Of a DNA stretch of 64,000 nt, positions 1-13,317 are shown one piece after another. Source of the DNA: Anarhynchus alexandrinus. Taxonomy: Eukaryota; Chordata; Aves; Charadriiformes; Charadriidae. Both the position numbers and the translations under genes were made by a program. The notes below the pieces were generated by a model that saw nothing but the letters and a program-made list of their open reading frames with translations, did no database searches and was not told the origin of the DNA. Within the stretch, counting starts at the first letter, position 1. Each line of letters opens with the position of its first letter. The stretch spans positions 3,240,718 to 3,304,717 of the forward strand of contig VUYV01000069.1 in NCBI GenBank assembly GCA_008711295.1. The letters are read 5' to 3'.

Positions 1-3000
1 ACTTCCTGAAATTCGTTACATATAAAAAGAAATGATCCTGGGAAATGCTTTGGCAAAGAACTCTGCTTATGGAAACACAGCATTAGATCATCTTATTATA
101 ACTCTTGGGGAAAAAAAAAAAACCAAACAAAACACAACCTTTTTAGCTCTCTCTTTTGCTCCATTCCTGTAACTTCCGTCATGGATTATTCTATTGTGAG
201 ACTTAATCCTGTAGATAAAATGACTCCTCTTACTGCTGTGCTGACTTGGGTATATTGCATTATGTAGTAATTTTCTTTTAATCCTTATCAAATAAAAGAC
301 ATGCTAGGACAGTTTTGTTAAACCAGCTATCTATTATAGCTTTATTTTTCTTCCAGCCAGTATCAGCAATGGTGATTTCAGAAAACTTTTCCATGACACC
401 TCAACAATGAACATGCAATATATTGTCTTCTGTTTTTAGCATAATTTCATTTTTTGTCCTTTAGAGGAATTTAATATAATTTGTAGATACTAGTCAGACT
501 GTGAGGACACCTATCTTTATTTTTAGCATCAATTTTTCAATCTCCATAGTGTCAAGGGAGGTAGTTCAGTCCTGGTGTGGGATTCAGTGGAGTTGTCTCT
601 GAGTAAATCAAGGCTGAGTGTAGTGTAATAATGTTTAGCATTATATTATGACCTTGTAGTTTGGGGGTAAGGGGTTGGGTTTAGTATCATATTACTGTCT
701 TATGGGTACTAATAGAGGATGTAGCGCAGCCAGTCCTGCTCTGTCACTGCCACATCGTGAGGTTGTGTACATGAGGCAGAAGGCAGGGAGAGATGTACAG
801 TCCCATTTACCTTCTTATAAATTTGTGTCTCCATACAACACAGCTACATACATATACGTGTGTATATATGTACTTATATATGTTCTCTTTTTTACCCCTG
901 AGACAAGAAAACTCAGGCCATTTTTGTTTTCAAATTCGAGCCATAGTTAAGTCCTCATTTCCTTGTTCAGGATTTTGTGGTGGATTGACCTTGGCAGGGT
1001 CACCTTGCCACTTAAACCCAATTCAGATTGAAACTAAAATGCCATTTCTTTAACATTTTTGAAGTGGACATATTACTCATATAAGGTGCCAGTCCGGGAT
1101 TTCTACTTATGTTCCTCTTATGCTGTCTTAAAAAGCACACTTCAGCCTTAACTGGGTGGAACTATCTCTGAGAGAGGTGGCAGCTGGTCTTTCTGCTTGT
1201 ATTCAACCCTCAATCCCTCTGCAGAGAGTGGCACCAGCAGAGCTCATGCTGGAGTTTTAAGCATCATTCCTAGTGATAATGAGCAAACTCACTGTTATGT
1301 CTGTGTTTTCCTGTGAGCAGGGTCTGTGACTCCAGTTTGTCCTCTAGGGAGCCAGCAACTTTTAATAAATATTAGCCAGTAATAAGGCATTACCGGTCAG
1401 GGCTCATCGCTGACTGGCATTGAACCAGAGGAAGAAATGCAAGTTGAAGCTGATTGATAATGACTAATCTCAGCACCATCTGTCAGTGGTACATCTGTCC
1501 AAACCCTGTGGTTCTGCATCTCGTCTAGCACCACTTCGGATGGAGCTGAGCTGCCAACTTTGCTGCATCTTGGCTTAAGAAAAGAACCCTTTAGGAATGA
1601 GCTGCTGTACTGCTAAAAGGTTCCTGCTGTTGAGATAGTAGTGCATACCACATACAACCATTTCAGCAAATTCCAACTTTGTTCTCTATCAACAGTTATG
1701 TAGAAATATTTCACTGAAATGAATTGCCGTACAATACATCAGCCTTGTCATATCTCCTAGACTCCCTGACTGCACAGATTAATCTTGGAGGGAGAAACAT
1801 ATTTCCCATGCATTTACTGTTTGTGGAATCTTATGGAGAGAGAATGCATGATGGTAAGGTATACGATTTAGTCATCTCACTTGGAGGGGTGCATATTTCA
1901 CAGGGGTGATGAAGCAATGAATAAATTAGGTTATATCAAGTGAATACTAATAAACATTACCCCATCACCCTGTATGCAGCATAAGCTGTGTCTTGCAGAA
2001 AGTATTTAAGAAATACTTCAGAATTCTACAAAATGTTCTACTTGAATTCTTCAACTTACAAACCCAGGTTACCTTAACGCAGCCTAGGAAAGAGAAAAAT
2101 AACTATGCTTAAAATGCCTCTGACAGCTTTCTCATACACTAGAGTGTCACAAGCTTAAATCTGAATTGCAAAATCTAGCAGAAGAAAAAAATGTTGTATT
2201 GCCATCTCTTGTTAGAGCTGATTTTTAAATCCTACTGATAGACTCATCTATCCAGGCTTTTGTTCTGTGGAGGAAGAGCACCTTTTTGCCCTCTTGTTCA
2301 TGTATCTCAACCGTCTTCTTCTCCTACCCTTTTTCATAGGCCTGTCTCACCTCCGGTAGGTCAGCTTATGGGGCATTGGCGATCTGCAGGTGGGAAGTGT
2401 GCCAGGCTGTGGAGCTCTTCTGAGGATCCCACCAGTGAACAATCCCTGGCTGCAGGGCCGTACCACAATCTTGCTCCTACTTGACATCAGGTGTGGTGTG
2501 GTCACTGCAACCTACAGACCACCTGTATGCGGCGTAGAAAGTCAAAAAGCAGAAGAAAAGTGCAGGGTTATAACACATAAGCATCCAAAGACATCTTCCT
2601 TGCTGAGGGAGAAGCATGAAGGAGTCTGCTGACCGAGTCTGAAGTTTTGTGAGAACTTGATAGTCTTCATATTTGGGAGAAAAAACTACATGTGCACCAG
2701 ACTAATGGAAACAAAAGGAAACATCTGCATTTCTAGTTGTCTAGAGCAGACATTTTCTACCTCTAGCTGAAACAAATGTCATTAACATAAAGCTACATTT
2801 AGCTTTAATGTGAGATTTAACTTAGCCCATTTGGGCTGCACAAAACGAAATGTTTAATAGGACACAACTTTCACAGAGTTGGTTGGCTCTTTTGAACAGA
2901 TTTCAGTGTTTCAAGGTAGTCACTTAAAAACCAAGCCACCCGAGTACATTTGTCTTTCTCTCAAAATAAGTCTAGATTAATGAGGGAGAAACAGTGCCTT

Positions 3001-4840
3001 TTTTTCATAGCTTGGCTCTGGTAAGTGCAAATATTCTGAGAGAGCACAGGCACAGGAGACCTATATGCACATTTATGGGGATTGTGAGATCTTCCATAAT
3101 TTAACAAAGTTAGCAGCGAGACTGCTGCAGAAAAGGTTATTTTTATGGAAAAAATAGTTTTGCTGTTTCAGCACTCTGTCACTGATCCATGAACTTCTTT
3201 TTTAACAGGAAAATGTAGCGTTATAATTGATCCTTATGCTGATAGTTTAGGGCTGAAATATGAAAATAATAAGATATAATGAGGCAGTCCTGAGTGAAAA
3301 ATATTCAGATAAACAAATATGATGTTAAGCAGCTCTCCATTAAGTCTAGATTTCCACAGAACCAGTATGCAAACACTTAATTGCTTCTGAGCCATAAACA
3401 TCTTCATAGCAACCAAAAGTCAAAAGAACTTTTCCATTTCAGTGTATTTTTTTTTCTCCTGAAGGCTTTTTGCAACAGCTCACTTTCTTTCCAAGAAAAA
3501 AAGCATACTAACCTGTTTTTAGTTCAGTTTAAATGAAAAACAGCTCATTGTCTTCCTTTCTGACAAAGTTTAGTTGTCTCCTTGTGAACTGGTTGTTCAG
3601 ACTCTAGTTGAAGTGAATGAAGGTCTAAGTGAAATTTGTGATATTTGGGTATCTGAGACATGCATCTGAGGTGAGAAAATACAGCACAGGGCCAATGGAA
3701 GGTCTGTTTGCCCCTGGAGTGGTGGGCAGAGGCCGGGAATACCAATTCTAATAGCACAAATCATGTTGGTGTGGACAACTGAATGGAGTCCATGGTGTCA
3801 GCTCTGGAGAAACTTTCTAGGGTCCAATGAAAGAGTCTTTCTCCTTCCACCCCCCACTCATGCCATTGGCTCAACATAGGTGTCTAGTTTCATGCAAGAT
3901 GTCCTAGGATATCCTACTTGCCCCCAGCCGATACTGCAGAAAGGCATAGGTCTGCTACCGGTCCAGATTAGAGGGGTGGTATCAGTCTTCACGCCATATG
4001 ATGCTATGTATTTAGGGTAGTCTGTGCAAATTCAGACTTTTATCACATCATATCTAGCAACTTCATATTCTTCTTTGCGTTAATGTACACAGGGCCCATC
4101 TGCAGCAGCAGAACATTGCTGCTCCAGCTAATGGAAAGGAAGTAATCCTTGCTTCAGAAAGCATGACTGGTTCAGGGAATTTAATCCAGAACCTGGATTA
4201 CTGCCATGGATATTACATGTGCCTTCTCGCTCCTTTCCTTAGTACAGTGACTCAAATCTTCTGCATTTTAAGTTGGTTGGAAAGAGCACAATGAAACTAT
4301 CTCTTCATCTCCTCCCCTTAAATCCCTTAAATGTCAAAAACCAGTTAAATCATTTTGGTAACACATGCAAATTCAGAGCATTATCCCTATCAAAACATGA
4401 TTGGTTAACACATCTAAGATTGCACTTTCTATCATAAATGTAAACACTAACTTCCTTCTCCTGATTCTCGAACCTTGCAAGGCACTCTCCCTAGAATGAG
4501 ATTTAAGACTTTGCTTGAGTATTTTCTTGTGGTATGCTTGGATGTGTCACTTGGACTGAAGAATCAAACGCCTTCTGTCTAAATATCTGCTTTCACGTGG
4601 CACTTAGCTTCAATTCCCCACAATCCACTGTTGCTCCACTACTTGATCATCCTCAGTTTGCCATCGGATATAACTAGCTTCTGCTTAACATCCAAAAAAA
4701 TATGGCCAGAGCATGCTGCAGAATACAATTTACAAACACAAGTGCTGTTGTACCTTCAACTAGAAGTCCTTTCACTTCCACGGTGGAGGCTATGCTAATC
4801 AAAAGACCTCCTTATAAGCAAAATGGTTGCTATTGCTCTG
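1..4840. other. Unannotated AT-rich DNA, no gene seen
   Basis: This stretch is AT-rich, with only short and unconvincing open frames on either strand and no repeat family that I recognise. It has a poly(A) run at 111-122 and a short TA/TG-rich patch near 845-881. A 93-base open segment at 1761-1853 lies between an acceptor-like site (pyrimidines then CTAG) and a donor-like site (ATG/GTAAGG), but such pairs are common by chance. An E-box, CACGTG, lies at 4594-4599. Nothing here supports a gene call. Confidence 0.6.
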
Positions 4841-4958
4841 CCTTTCTTACTACTTTCCCCTCCTTCCCCTTGCCCTTCCTTCTTCCCTTTCTTCCTTTTC
4901 CATTTCCCCCTTTCCCCTTCTACTCCTTCCCCCTTTCTTTTGCCTTCCCTTCCCTCAG
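4841..4958 (+). repeat. 118-base polypyrimidine tract
   Basis: The plus strand is almost purely C and T for about 118 bases, built of irregular CCCTT, CTTCC and CCTTT units, with only a few A or G interruptions. It ends in CTCAG, so it would also score as a splice acceptor, but no convincing exon follows. Long homopurine-homopyrimidine tracts of this type can form triplex (H-DNA) structure and are common low-complexity sequence in vertebrates. No function is claimed. Confidence 0.85.
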
Positions 4959-7290
4959 ACTAAAAGTCATGTGATTCACAAAAAAAAAAACAACCCACAA
5001 AATAAAACGCAAAACCCTGGAGTTTTAGAGCAAAATGACTCCCGTAACTGTTCTTCAGTTAACCATCACAGTAGTCTATACCTGGGTGTGTAATTAAGTG
5101 GTTGGCTACATTAATATTTAACGCATGTTCAAAGCTGTATGATGAGTGCACAAGACTGAGTTGCTCTGTAGTTCCAGTTAGGTGGTGTTACTGATGTGGG
5201 TGGGAGTTGCAGGTTAAAGTCTCTCAGTGCTTTTTGACAGCTTAGTAATGTAAACTACTGAGAGGTTAGAAAATAAAAGCAGCTATGAAAATACCAGGGA
5301 CTATTTTTTTTTTTTTACTTTGTACAAACATGGGCAGGTTGGGGTTTTATTTTATTTGGCAGTGTGGAAAAAAAAGGAAATAGGTGAACAAAAATTAAAA
5401 GAAACTGCCTTCTTTGAAACTGCCTTCTTCAGTTAATTTTTGTTACCCTGTAGCTTGCCCTACATGGGTCATCCTGGCAAACACTCTCAGTAAGGGCTCA
5501 GACAAAGTCTTTAAGCTGCTCTAGCACCAATGATTTCCATTCGCTTGAAGACAGCTATGCTCAGGTCCTACTCAGCCATATTGAAGCTTCACCCAGTGAA
5601 CAAGGGATAGAGGGATATTTATTATGAACTGTATTTCAAACAAATTTTTGCAGTTCCGCTTGTTTCAGCTGCCAAAATTCATAATGAACAGAAAGAGATC
5701 CTCCTGCTTTGGCTGTGATTTCAAAGATGTGCGCTACTTTTCCAGGCTTTGACTTACACTGCAGTTAAACTGGGATTTTTCCCTGAGCTTTCTGAGGCAG
5801 AGCAGTATATATACACATATGTATTGCATTTATACACAATTTTGGAAGTGCTAATGAGTCCGTGGGGAGTCCCTCCTACTGACCGTGACCCTGCTGTGTT
5901 AAGTGCTCAGATTCAAGTAGATGGCTTAGCTCCAAAAATAGGCCTTTCTTTCAATGTAAGAGCAGAGGTGATGAGTAGATAAAGGGGGACAGATCAAAAG
6001 GTGTAACCTACATGCTTTGGTACTTCAGCATTTGAATTTGTGCCACAGAACAGAAGAAAATCAGTTAAAAAGAAAGGTGGATCTTAGCTGGAATATTCTG
6101 GATCCTTACACACATGTAGAGGGCAGAGAGATGCAGAAAAATCAGGAAAAGGAGCATGGCAGTCACAAGTCATGCTCAGTAGCTTTTTCCAGCACTATCT
6201 GAGGAAGACTGTGGTTGATTATTCCCTCAAGCCATACATGCTCACCCTCCAAGAGCATTTCTAGTCAGACTGCAGAAAAAAGGATTGTAAGAAAAAAAGA
6301 GACTTGAACAGTGCAGAACCTAAATTAATTTGCTGTAAATTCTGTCCTCTACCTTCACCACTTTCAATACATATAATGGCTTCATTTCTTTGCTGTGAGT
6401 TTTGATCTACCACAGGGTGTTTTATGGACCAGACAGAGTGCACAGTGACATGGTTGTCACCTCCATAGATTACACACTGCATTTTACTGTTCACCACTTC
6501 TAAGCTGGGATTCTGCCACTCTGGAGAAGAGCATGCAGGCAGGTGACAGTATGTTTGTATGGATGTCAGTATTGTATTTACCTGGGTTTATGGGAAGACG
6601 ATAATATCTCGTAGCCCTACAAACCCATGCACAGGCAACTGAAACAGGTTCTTGAGTGAAACCCTATAGATACAAGGAAGACATCTTGTATTTGATGAAT
6701 CCAACAGCTGTCCTATTCTTGTATTAACTGCTAGTTGAAGGATCATCATCAATAAGCCACAATGGTGAGAATTAAGAGAGTTTGTTGACACAAGTCAGGA
6801 GGACATTGAAAGGACTGAGATGCCGCCTTTCTTTCTCAGCTCTGGAACCCAGGTGACATACAGAAGGCATCAGGGATATCCTGGAGAGACCAAGAAGCCA
6901 ACTCTTAAAAAAACTTGTGGAGGTATGTGTTTGCATGGCCGTTAAATTATTTTAGTGTTAATGCAATATAAATGCTATGTAAATGAATATTGCAGCTGAA
7001 ATCCTATTAATAGAGGTAGGAGAAGAAAAGAGCCATATCTGTGTAGGAAGAACCGCAGTATCTCTATTAGCTAATTCCGTCTTATTTTTAGTTGTGCAAA
7101 GCATTCCAGATAATATTTAATATTTTACGTTATTTATGACACTTTCCCTGTGTATTTGATGTTTCCTTTCCTAAGAGCCCTTCCCCTGAATACTGGCTGG
7201 CAACCATTAGCGTCTGCTTATCAGTATTTTAGTTAAGTTTCTCTGCAGCCCGGTGCCATGTAATGCTTTTTGAGCAGATAGAGAGCTCTG
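4959..7290. other. Unannotated AT-rich DNA with poly(T) and a small tandem duplication
   Basis: I see no gene or recognised repeat here. A poly(T) run lies around 5306-5318. A 15-base unit beginning GAAACTGCCTTCTT is duplicated head to tail at 5401-5429 (14 of 14 comparable bases identical). The longest open frames are below 80 codons and have no protein-like features that I recognise. Confidence 0.55.
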
Positions 7291-7292
7291 GC

Positions 7293-7530
7293 TCACATTG
7301 CCGGCAGCGAGTTAAGCGGAGGGGCAGGGAAGGGAGAGCTGCAGAGGAGGTTGCTCAGCAGCCCCCTACCACATCACGTGGGCGCAAGGAAAGAGTCAGC
7401 CCAGACTGGGCAGCGTAATCAGCGGCTGACACGGGATGCCAAATCTGACTGCTGTCAGGCTCCTGTGACAGGAGAGGAGGGGTGTTATCCTTTCACTGCA
7501 TTAGCACTGTCAGAAAGCATCCATCATAGC
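7293..7530. promoter_or_regulatory. CpG-dense islet, possible regulatory element
   Basis: About ten CpG dinucleotides fall within 240 bases, well above the surrounding AT-rich DNA where CpG is scarce. The patch includes a perfect E-box CACGTG at 7375-7380 followed directly by GGCGC. In vertebrate genomes unprotected CpGs are lost by deamination, so a local cluster suggests hypomethylation, constraint or recent arrival. There is no TATA box, no clear open frame and no known repeat. An enhancer, a small promoter of a noncoding RNA or a conserved noncoding element are all possible; this is inference from composition only. Confidence 0.3.
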
Positions 7531-9175
7531 GAGGTGAGCGTCACTCAAAATGGATTGCACACTCCCCACCTTTAATATTCTGCAGGTGCTGTCTTCAATT
7601 AGGCATGAGATTGATTTGCCGGAAAACACTAGCAACGGGCAGAGAGGACCCCAGGTTTTGGTTTTTTTTTTTCTGGCTTCAGACCAAATTGTTTTTATCC
7701 CTGCAAGGAACTAACATTGAAAACTAACCCCAAATGCTCTTGAATTTAGGGATGTGGGTGTTGAATTTTGAATTGAAATTCCAGCTTTCTTCACTTTAGG
7801 GCATTCAGATTCAGCACATTAGAGCAAAAGAGGCTTGAACTGTCAGAACTCATCCTTTGAATATTGCACCAAGCTGGTAGGGGATGTCTGCAACGCTTGC
7901 CGAGATATGTGCTTTCCCTTCCCATTTAGGAAAAAGACCTCATATTTGACCAAATTGAAGGTGTTAAGAAATATTAGGTCTGATTGTGGTTTTGAATTTC
8001 CGGATCACACAAAGACAGTGAAAGAATGGGAGTCCCAGGAGGAACTTTGGTCTGCTTAGCCTGAACCCTCCTTCACCTGCATGATAGTACGTGCTCTTGT
8101 GGCAGCTCGTGCCACTCTTAAATGAGCATAACATGCACTCCCATCTATATATACTGCAAACTGATTCCCTGGGGCCAGAACCAGGGAACTGCCCTGTCTG
8201 CACCTATCATGAAACAAGTGCTGATGCAGACACTAACTTGTCGCAAGGCTAAGATGCACGTTTCTTACCTGCATTGGTGTTGGCTATTGCAGTCATTTCA
8301 CTCACTGTAGATACAAGATGCACCTGAATGAGCTCAAAAATGCTTGCTCCTCTACTGCTTCTGAGGCCTATGTCAGTAAGAGTAGAAGAAATCAAAATCA
8401 GGGAGGTGGAAAAAATCTAGCAAAAATGACGTGGCATCCGAGGTAAGAGAACATATGTTACATGGATCTCCGGTAATGTGAAAGGATACCATCATATGTT
8501 CTGAGTAAAACTGAACTGTCAAAATGAATGCAAGAGGACAAAGTTATAATGATACTAATATGGTGAGTACTGAATTATGAAAGGTTTCCTCTCATGTCCA
8601 TCCAGTAAGTCTTTGCTGCTGCAGCAATTTGACTATTGAATAAGAAGACAGTTTCAGCAGAGGTGCAGCACATTGAAATGATAGTGGTTTGTTCTGAAAG
8701 TATGTAAAGATTATGCAGGTAATAGTGGAACTTCAATAAGACTATCAGGATACCCTTCACATGTGGTCAACCTATGTTGTCAACAAGATGCCCAGTAAAG
8801 TTACAGTAAGGTTGTAATGCAAGCACTGAAAAGTTATAAAATTAAGCTTTCTGTGTATCTATCTGCATTTCTGTCTGTACAGCCCTGGGCTGTCCCCTTA
8901 TTGTGTATGAATTGTGGCAGTTTGACTGAGGATCACATACTGTTTTTTCTGCAAGACTGTCTCATTCAGTGCCCTGGGTGGACAGCACTCAGTGATTGAG
9001 TGGCTCCTCAATATTTTTGTTTTACCCTCATATTTCAGCGCATGGCCCATGGACAAATTTACTTTATGCTACTCAAACCCTTCCATCTGACAGAGTCACA
9101 GATGTCCTCAGGGGATTTTCTTTGGTGTTACTCATTGTAAATTTTATTCATGCAGTATTTTTGTGGTATGAGGGG

Positions 9176-9225
9176 TGATATTATCTGCGTTTTATATATG
9201 GAGAAAGCAGACAGATTAAGATTAG
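9176..9225 (-). repeat. Possible MIR SINE remnant
   Basis: The sequence around ATATTATCTGCGTTTTATAT followed by GGAGAAAGCAG resembles the reverse complement of the conserved MIR segment that reads roughly 'cctcatctgtaaaatggggataata'. Only about 50 bases are recognisable and divergence is high. It merges into the small tandem duplication at 9211-9240. Comparison with an amniote MIR consensus would settle it; chance resemblance is quite possible. Confidence 0.25.
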
Positions 9226-12200
9226 ACAGATTAAGACAAATTAAAATTAGCCGTTAATTTGGGCAGCTAGTTTGAGGCACCAAAGACCATATATTTTGTA
9301 AAGTATTTAGTGCAATGACTAATCTAGCTTTAGGTATTTTAGGAATAGGATTATTGTTAGATTGTTTTAACCACAAGACCACTCTTTCTCTTACAGAAAT
9401 CCCGTCTTCATCAACACAAGCCTTTCAGCCTCTGTTACAGATGCGTTAAGGGACCTTATATAAGAAACCTGAGTCGCCCCAGAAAATGGTCCACCTCATG
9501 CAACTTTTATTCTGTGTTTGATTCCACTGTTTGAGCTAATGGAGAAACTGGGGGATGATGGTAGGTTGACATCTTTCATGTGGTCCAGACAGTGTTAGAA
9601 GTAAAACATGAACATTACATAAAATTCAACACTGACAAGTCCAACCTTTGGATGGTTTTGGAAGTTCACCTTAAAACTAGCTAATTTGCAGTGTCGTTCA
9701 CTGAAGGTGGAGCAGTGTGGGCTGCAGTAGCATAAGCAAATTGGTGCACAGGTCATGGTTGAAACAGATCTACCCCAGTGTCCCTGATGGGAACAGCTGG
9801 AGGGAAGCAGATGGCACCAGGTGTCCAGCATAAAGCCTTGACATGATCAGTAAGAAAACTAATGAGCAGTTATTGTCACTCACCCATACTCCTACATCTT
9901 CCTACATCCTCTTGGCATTTCTTAGAATAACTGTAGATGCCTCATGGCAGCTGTCACATTAGCCCTTCACCAGACAAGGAGATGGGAAACTAACTGTTAT
10001 GGCTTTAACTGGTTGCAGGGTTACATTTCTCCTAGCAACTTTTAACCTCAAAGCAGAGAGCTGCTTTAGATCTTGTCAATATACGTTCCCCTTAAGATAA
10101 AGATAATTAAAGCTTATATCAAGTCAACAGTTTCATTTAATCTGTTTCTTGCCGTGCCTTTACTCCCTCCAAACACTGGGCTCCTCATCACGTACCTAAT
10201 GCCTTCCATTCCTCCCACGGGCTTTTCAACGCAGGTGCTCACTGCCCAAACCAGCTGTCCTCTATGGACTCAGTGTCTCTGCTTCCTTACCCTGTGCTAC
10301 CCCATAGCACGACTTTCACACTCAGAGCCTGGTTCCCTGCTCTGGTCTTTCCACCTCAGTTCTCTCTCCTTACGTGATATCTGAGTCACCCTCCTGCCAG
10401 TCCCCTTCCTGTCTCCATCCCAGAGCCTTGTTTAATCTCAGCCCCTCTCTGCCAGCAGCCATACAGCTGCCAGTGTCCCCCCTCCCAGGCCTCTTATTTG
10501 CAGTGCCTTTTGCTAAAACCCCTGTTGCTCATCCTACTTGATTTTCCTCTTCCTTATCCTCAGCCATGCCCATCCTAATCCTCCGTCTTGCCTTGTCCAT
10601 GCCGTTCCTGGCTGAGCAGGAGAGATGGCATCCCTGCTTGTAGCTCCTGAGCCCAGCACCGCACAGCTGGGGCCAGCAGTTACTGTCCTCTGGACAAAGT
10701 CCAGCAAAGTTATGAGGAACTGGAAACAGGGGCTTATGATGCAAAGTGGCAGATGAGTTTAACTCAGCATCACTACTCACTCGGCCAGTGATGGTGCTGT
10801 CTGTAGCAGTCAACAGACAGCAGAAGACAGCTGACGTGTGTCACTTGCATTACCTGTCCTTACACAATGAAACCATTTGCTAAAAATTTATTTTTATCCA
10901 CCCCAGGGCTGGTTAAATTACACAGTTCCTTCTGCTTATCTTTCTGCCATGCAGCTCATATAAAGCCAGTCATCTGGTAAAGATAGTAACAATGGACAAG
11001 CTCCTGAAAAAATGTTCAAATAAGATATAAAACACCCTTCTCCCCACCAAACAATCCATGATGCTCCGCCAACACAGCTAATAAAATTAAGGCTGTTAAA
11101 AACCAGATATATCAAAATTCAAGGAGCCAACTGCCCACCTGGACCTGTCTAAATAAATACCAGTGTGTTTATGTGACAGCCTCATGAAATGTCTAATCCT
11201 CAAAGCATTCACACTGCAAGAGGCCTGTTCTGTTTCATGAACAGATACTGCAATGATGTAGGATTTGTGTACGGAGATTTTTTTTGTTATCGATTTAAAA
11301 TCAGTCAAATGACAAATCAAATTGGCAAATGGAATTAGCCAAGTGAGCTAAGACACTGCCAAATGTTCAGCTAAATGGGAGCATCATGTGTAAGTGAAAA
11401 AACATGGAGCTTGCCTGCAAGCATTACATTTTTTGAACCTGTCCTTCTATCTTTTAGGGAATGGTCTGTGCCTTTCAAAAAACAAGAAACGTGGGGAAGA
11501 AACCATGGAGGAGCAAACATCTAAAGGAAATTAACTAGCTGGATATGAGAGTTTATAATCAATTAACAGTTATGATTTTGAGACATTTAAATTATGATTC
11601 TTCCACTATTAAAAAAGTTTGGAAAATTTTAATGTACAAAACTGCAACACAAAAACCTAACAGGTTTGGAGCATCAAGGCAATGATCCACCTAGTGCCAT
11701 ACCCACATCTCAGCCCAGGCATGCTTCTTCAGAGGAATGTACTCAAATCACTGTAATCGACAATTGCAGGATCATGAGGGAAATTTTTTTCCCAAATCTC
11801 CTCACAGTTTGTAGATGATTTGTAGGTGTTCTCCTTCTGTAACTGCTTATCCTTCTTAATATCCTGATAAACTCTCAGATGCAATGATAACCAGTGGGAA
11901 TGTAAATATTAAACATTAAATTAAACAAGAATCAAGAACTTAAAATTCCCTTTTATCAGTTATAACAACTTGCTTTTGATTTTCACTGCATAGTTTAACT
12001 ATAGTTAGCTCTTTGTGGTTACTCCCATTCATAAAACGAAAGAAAATAACTTCCAAATAAAACTGGAGGTGAAAACTTTAGGCTGGAACTGATCGTTATT
12101 ATAAATTCTGAATTTTACATGGTGCAAATCAAATAGTCTGAACCAGTAGTCCCTATGAAGGAGCTGTTTTGGAGTAGGACTGTCAATACTGAGAGATACG

Positions 12201-13300
12201 AATTTGATTCAGAGACTAAAGATTATTATGCTCTGCCAATAATCAGGTCTCCCAGTAGTTAATTATTGCCACTATTAAATATTGGCACATTGCTTCCATT
12301 CTGAATGCTTTTAGTTTAAATTTCCAGCCATTCGATATTGGCTTTGCTTTTTTTTTTTCCAGGTTAAAGGTTTCACAAACATTTCGATGAAGTGAATTTA
12401 GTTTTGATTATTTAATGGAAAACAATTTTGGATACCTTCAATAATTCTTTCTTATTCTGACAGCTCTTCTAAAGTTGAATAATAGAAAAGATCATTCTAC
12501 TGAAGGCACAGCAGACATTAGGCAAAATCCTTTAAAAAAGAAATCCGGGATTCTAGGACAGCCAATGATGCACTGGGATAGAAACCATCTGCCTGTAGCA
12601 ATGCCACAGGATGTGTACACAAGAATCTGTTCCTCAGTGGACACCAGGGTGCAAAATACTGAGAATAAAAAGAAATGCAAATGCAATTGACAACATCCAG
12701 GAGGACAAAACAGCCTGAAGAGCCTAAGCATGAGATCTGCCACGAATCTTCAGTACTACTGCAGAGCACTCCCCAAAGGGACAGATGGTAGGAAATTCTG
12801 CAGTCATATCTGGTTAACCTGAATCCATTTCTAAAATCAATATTACATATCCTTTTAAACTGGTTATCACCTTTACAGTGGCTATCATATTTTAGAGACC
12901 ATGTTCAGATAAATTGAGAAATCAGACCTGTACTACCTTTATCTCATTCTTTCCCAGGCAAAGAAACTGTGTAAAATGTCCATTTAATCCCACTCTACAG
13001 ACATCATAATTTATTGTTTTCATTACTGGAAGAAGTAAATGAAAGAGAGGAAGGCTACAATTTTAGAATACATATTTTAAATCTTATTCTAAATTACCTT
13101 TATTTTAAAAGATATTTTCTTCATTAGAGATTTTAGTTTCAATTTTGCATGATTTAGGAGGGTAAAACCCAAATGTTGTTAAAGGCAGAATATTTAATTG
13201 TGTGTCTACAATAACTGGATGAATCACAGATACTTCCAACTCGCGGAATTTAAGGAAGAATCCCTTTTGGCCATGGCTCCTGACCGTCCTCTGGTCTCCA

Positions 13301-13317
13301 TTTTTTTTTTTTTTTTT
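13301..13317 (+). repeat. Poly(T) run, 17 bases
   Basis: This is an uninterrupted run of T on the plus strand. It has no recognisable element body beside it and is best treated as a mononucleotide microsatellite. Confidence 0.9.

Noticed and set aside
1761..1853. 93-base open segment with acceptor and donor, phase 1 at both ends
   Set aside because: Chance acceptor-donor pairs are common; no partner exon or recognisable peptide.
8366..8442. 77-base open segment with CCGAG/GTAAGA donor
   Set aside because: Isolated, with a GAG acceptor and no neighbouring exon in phase.
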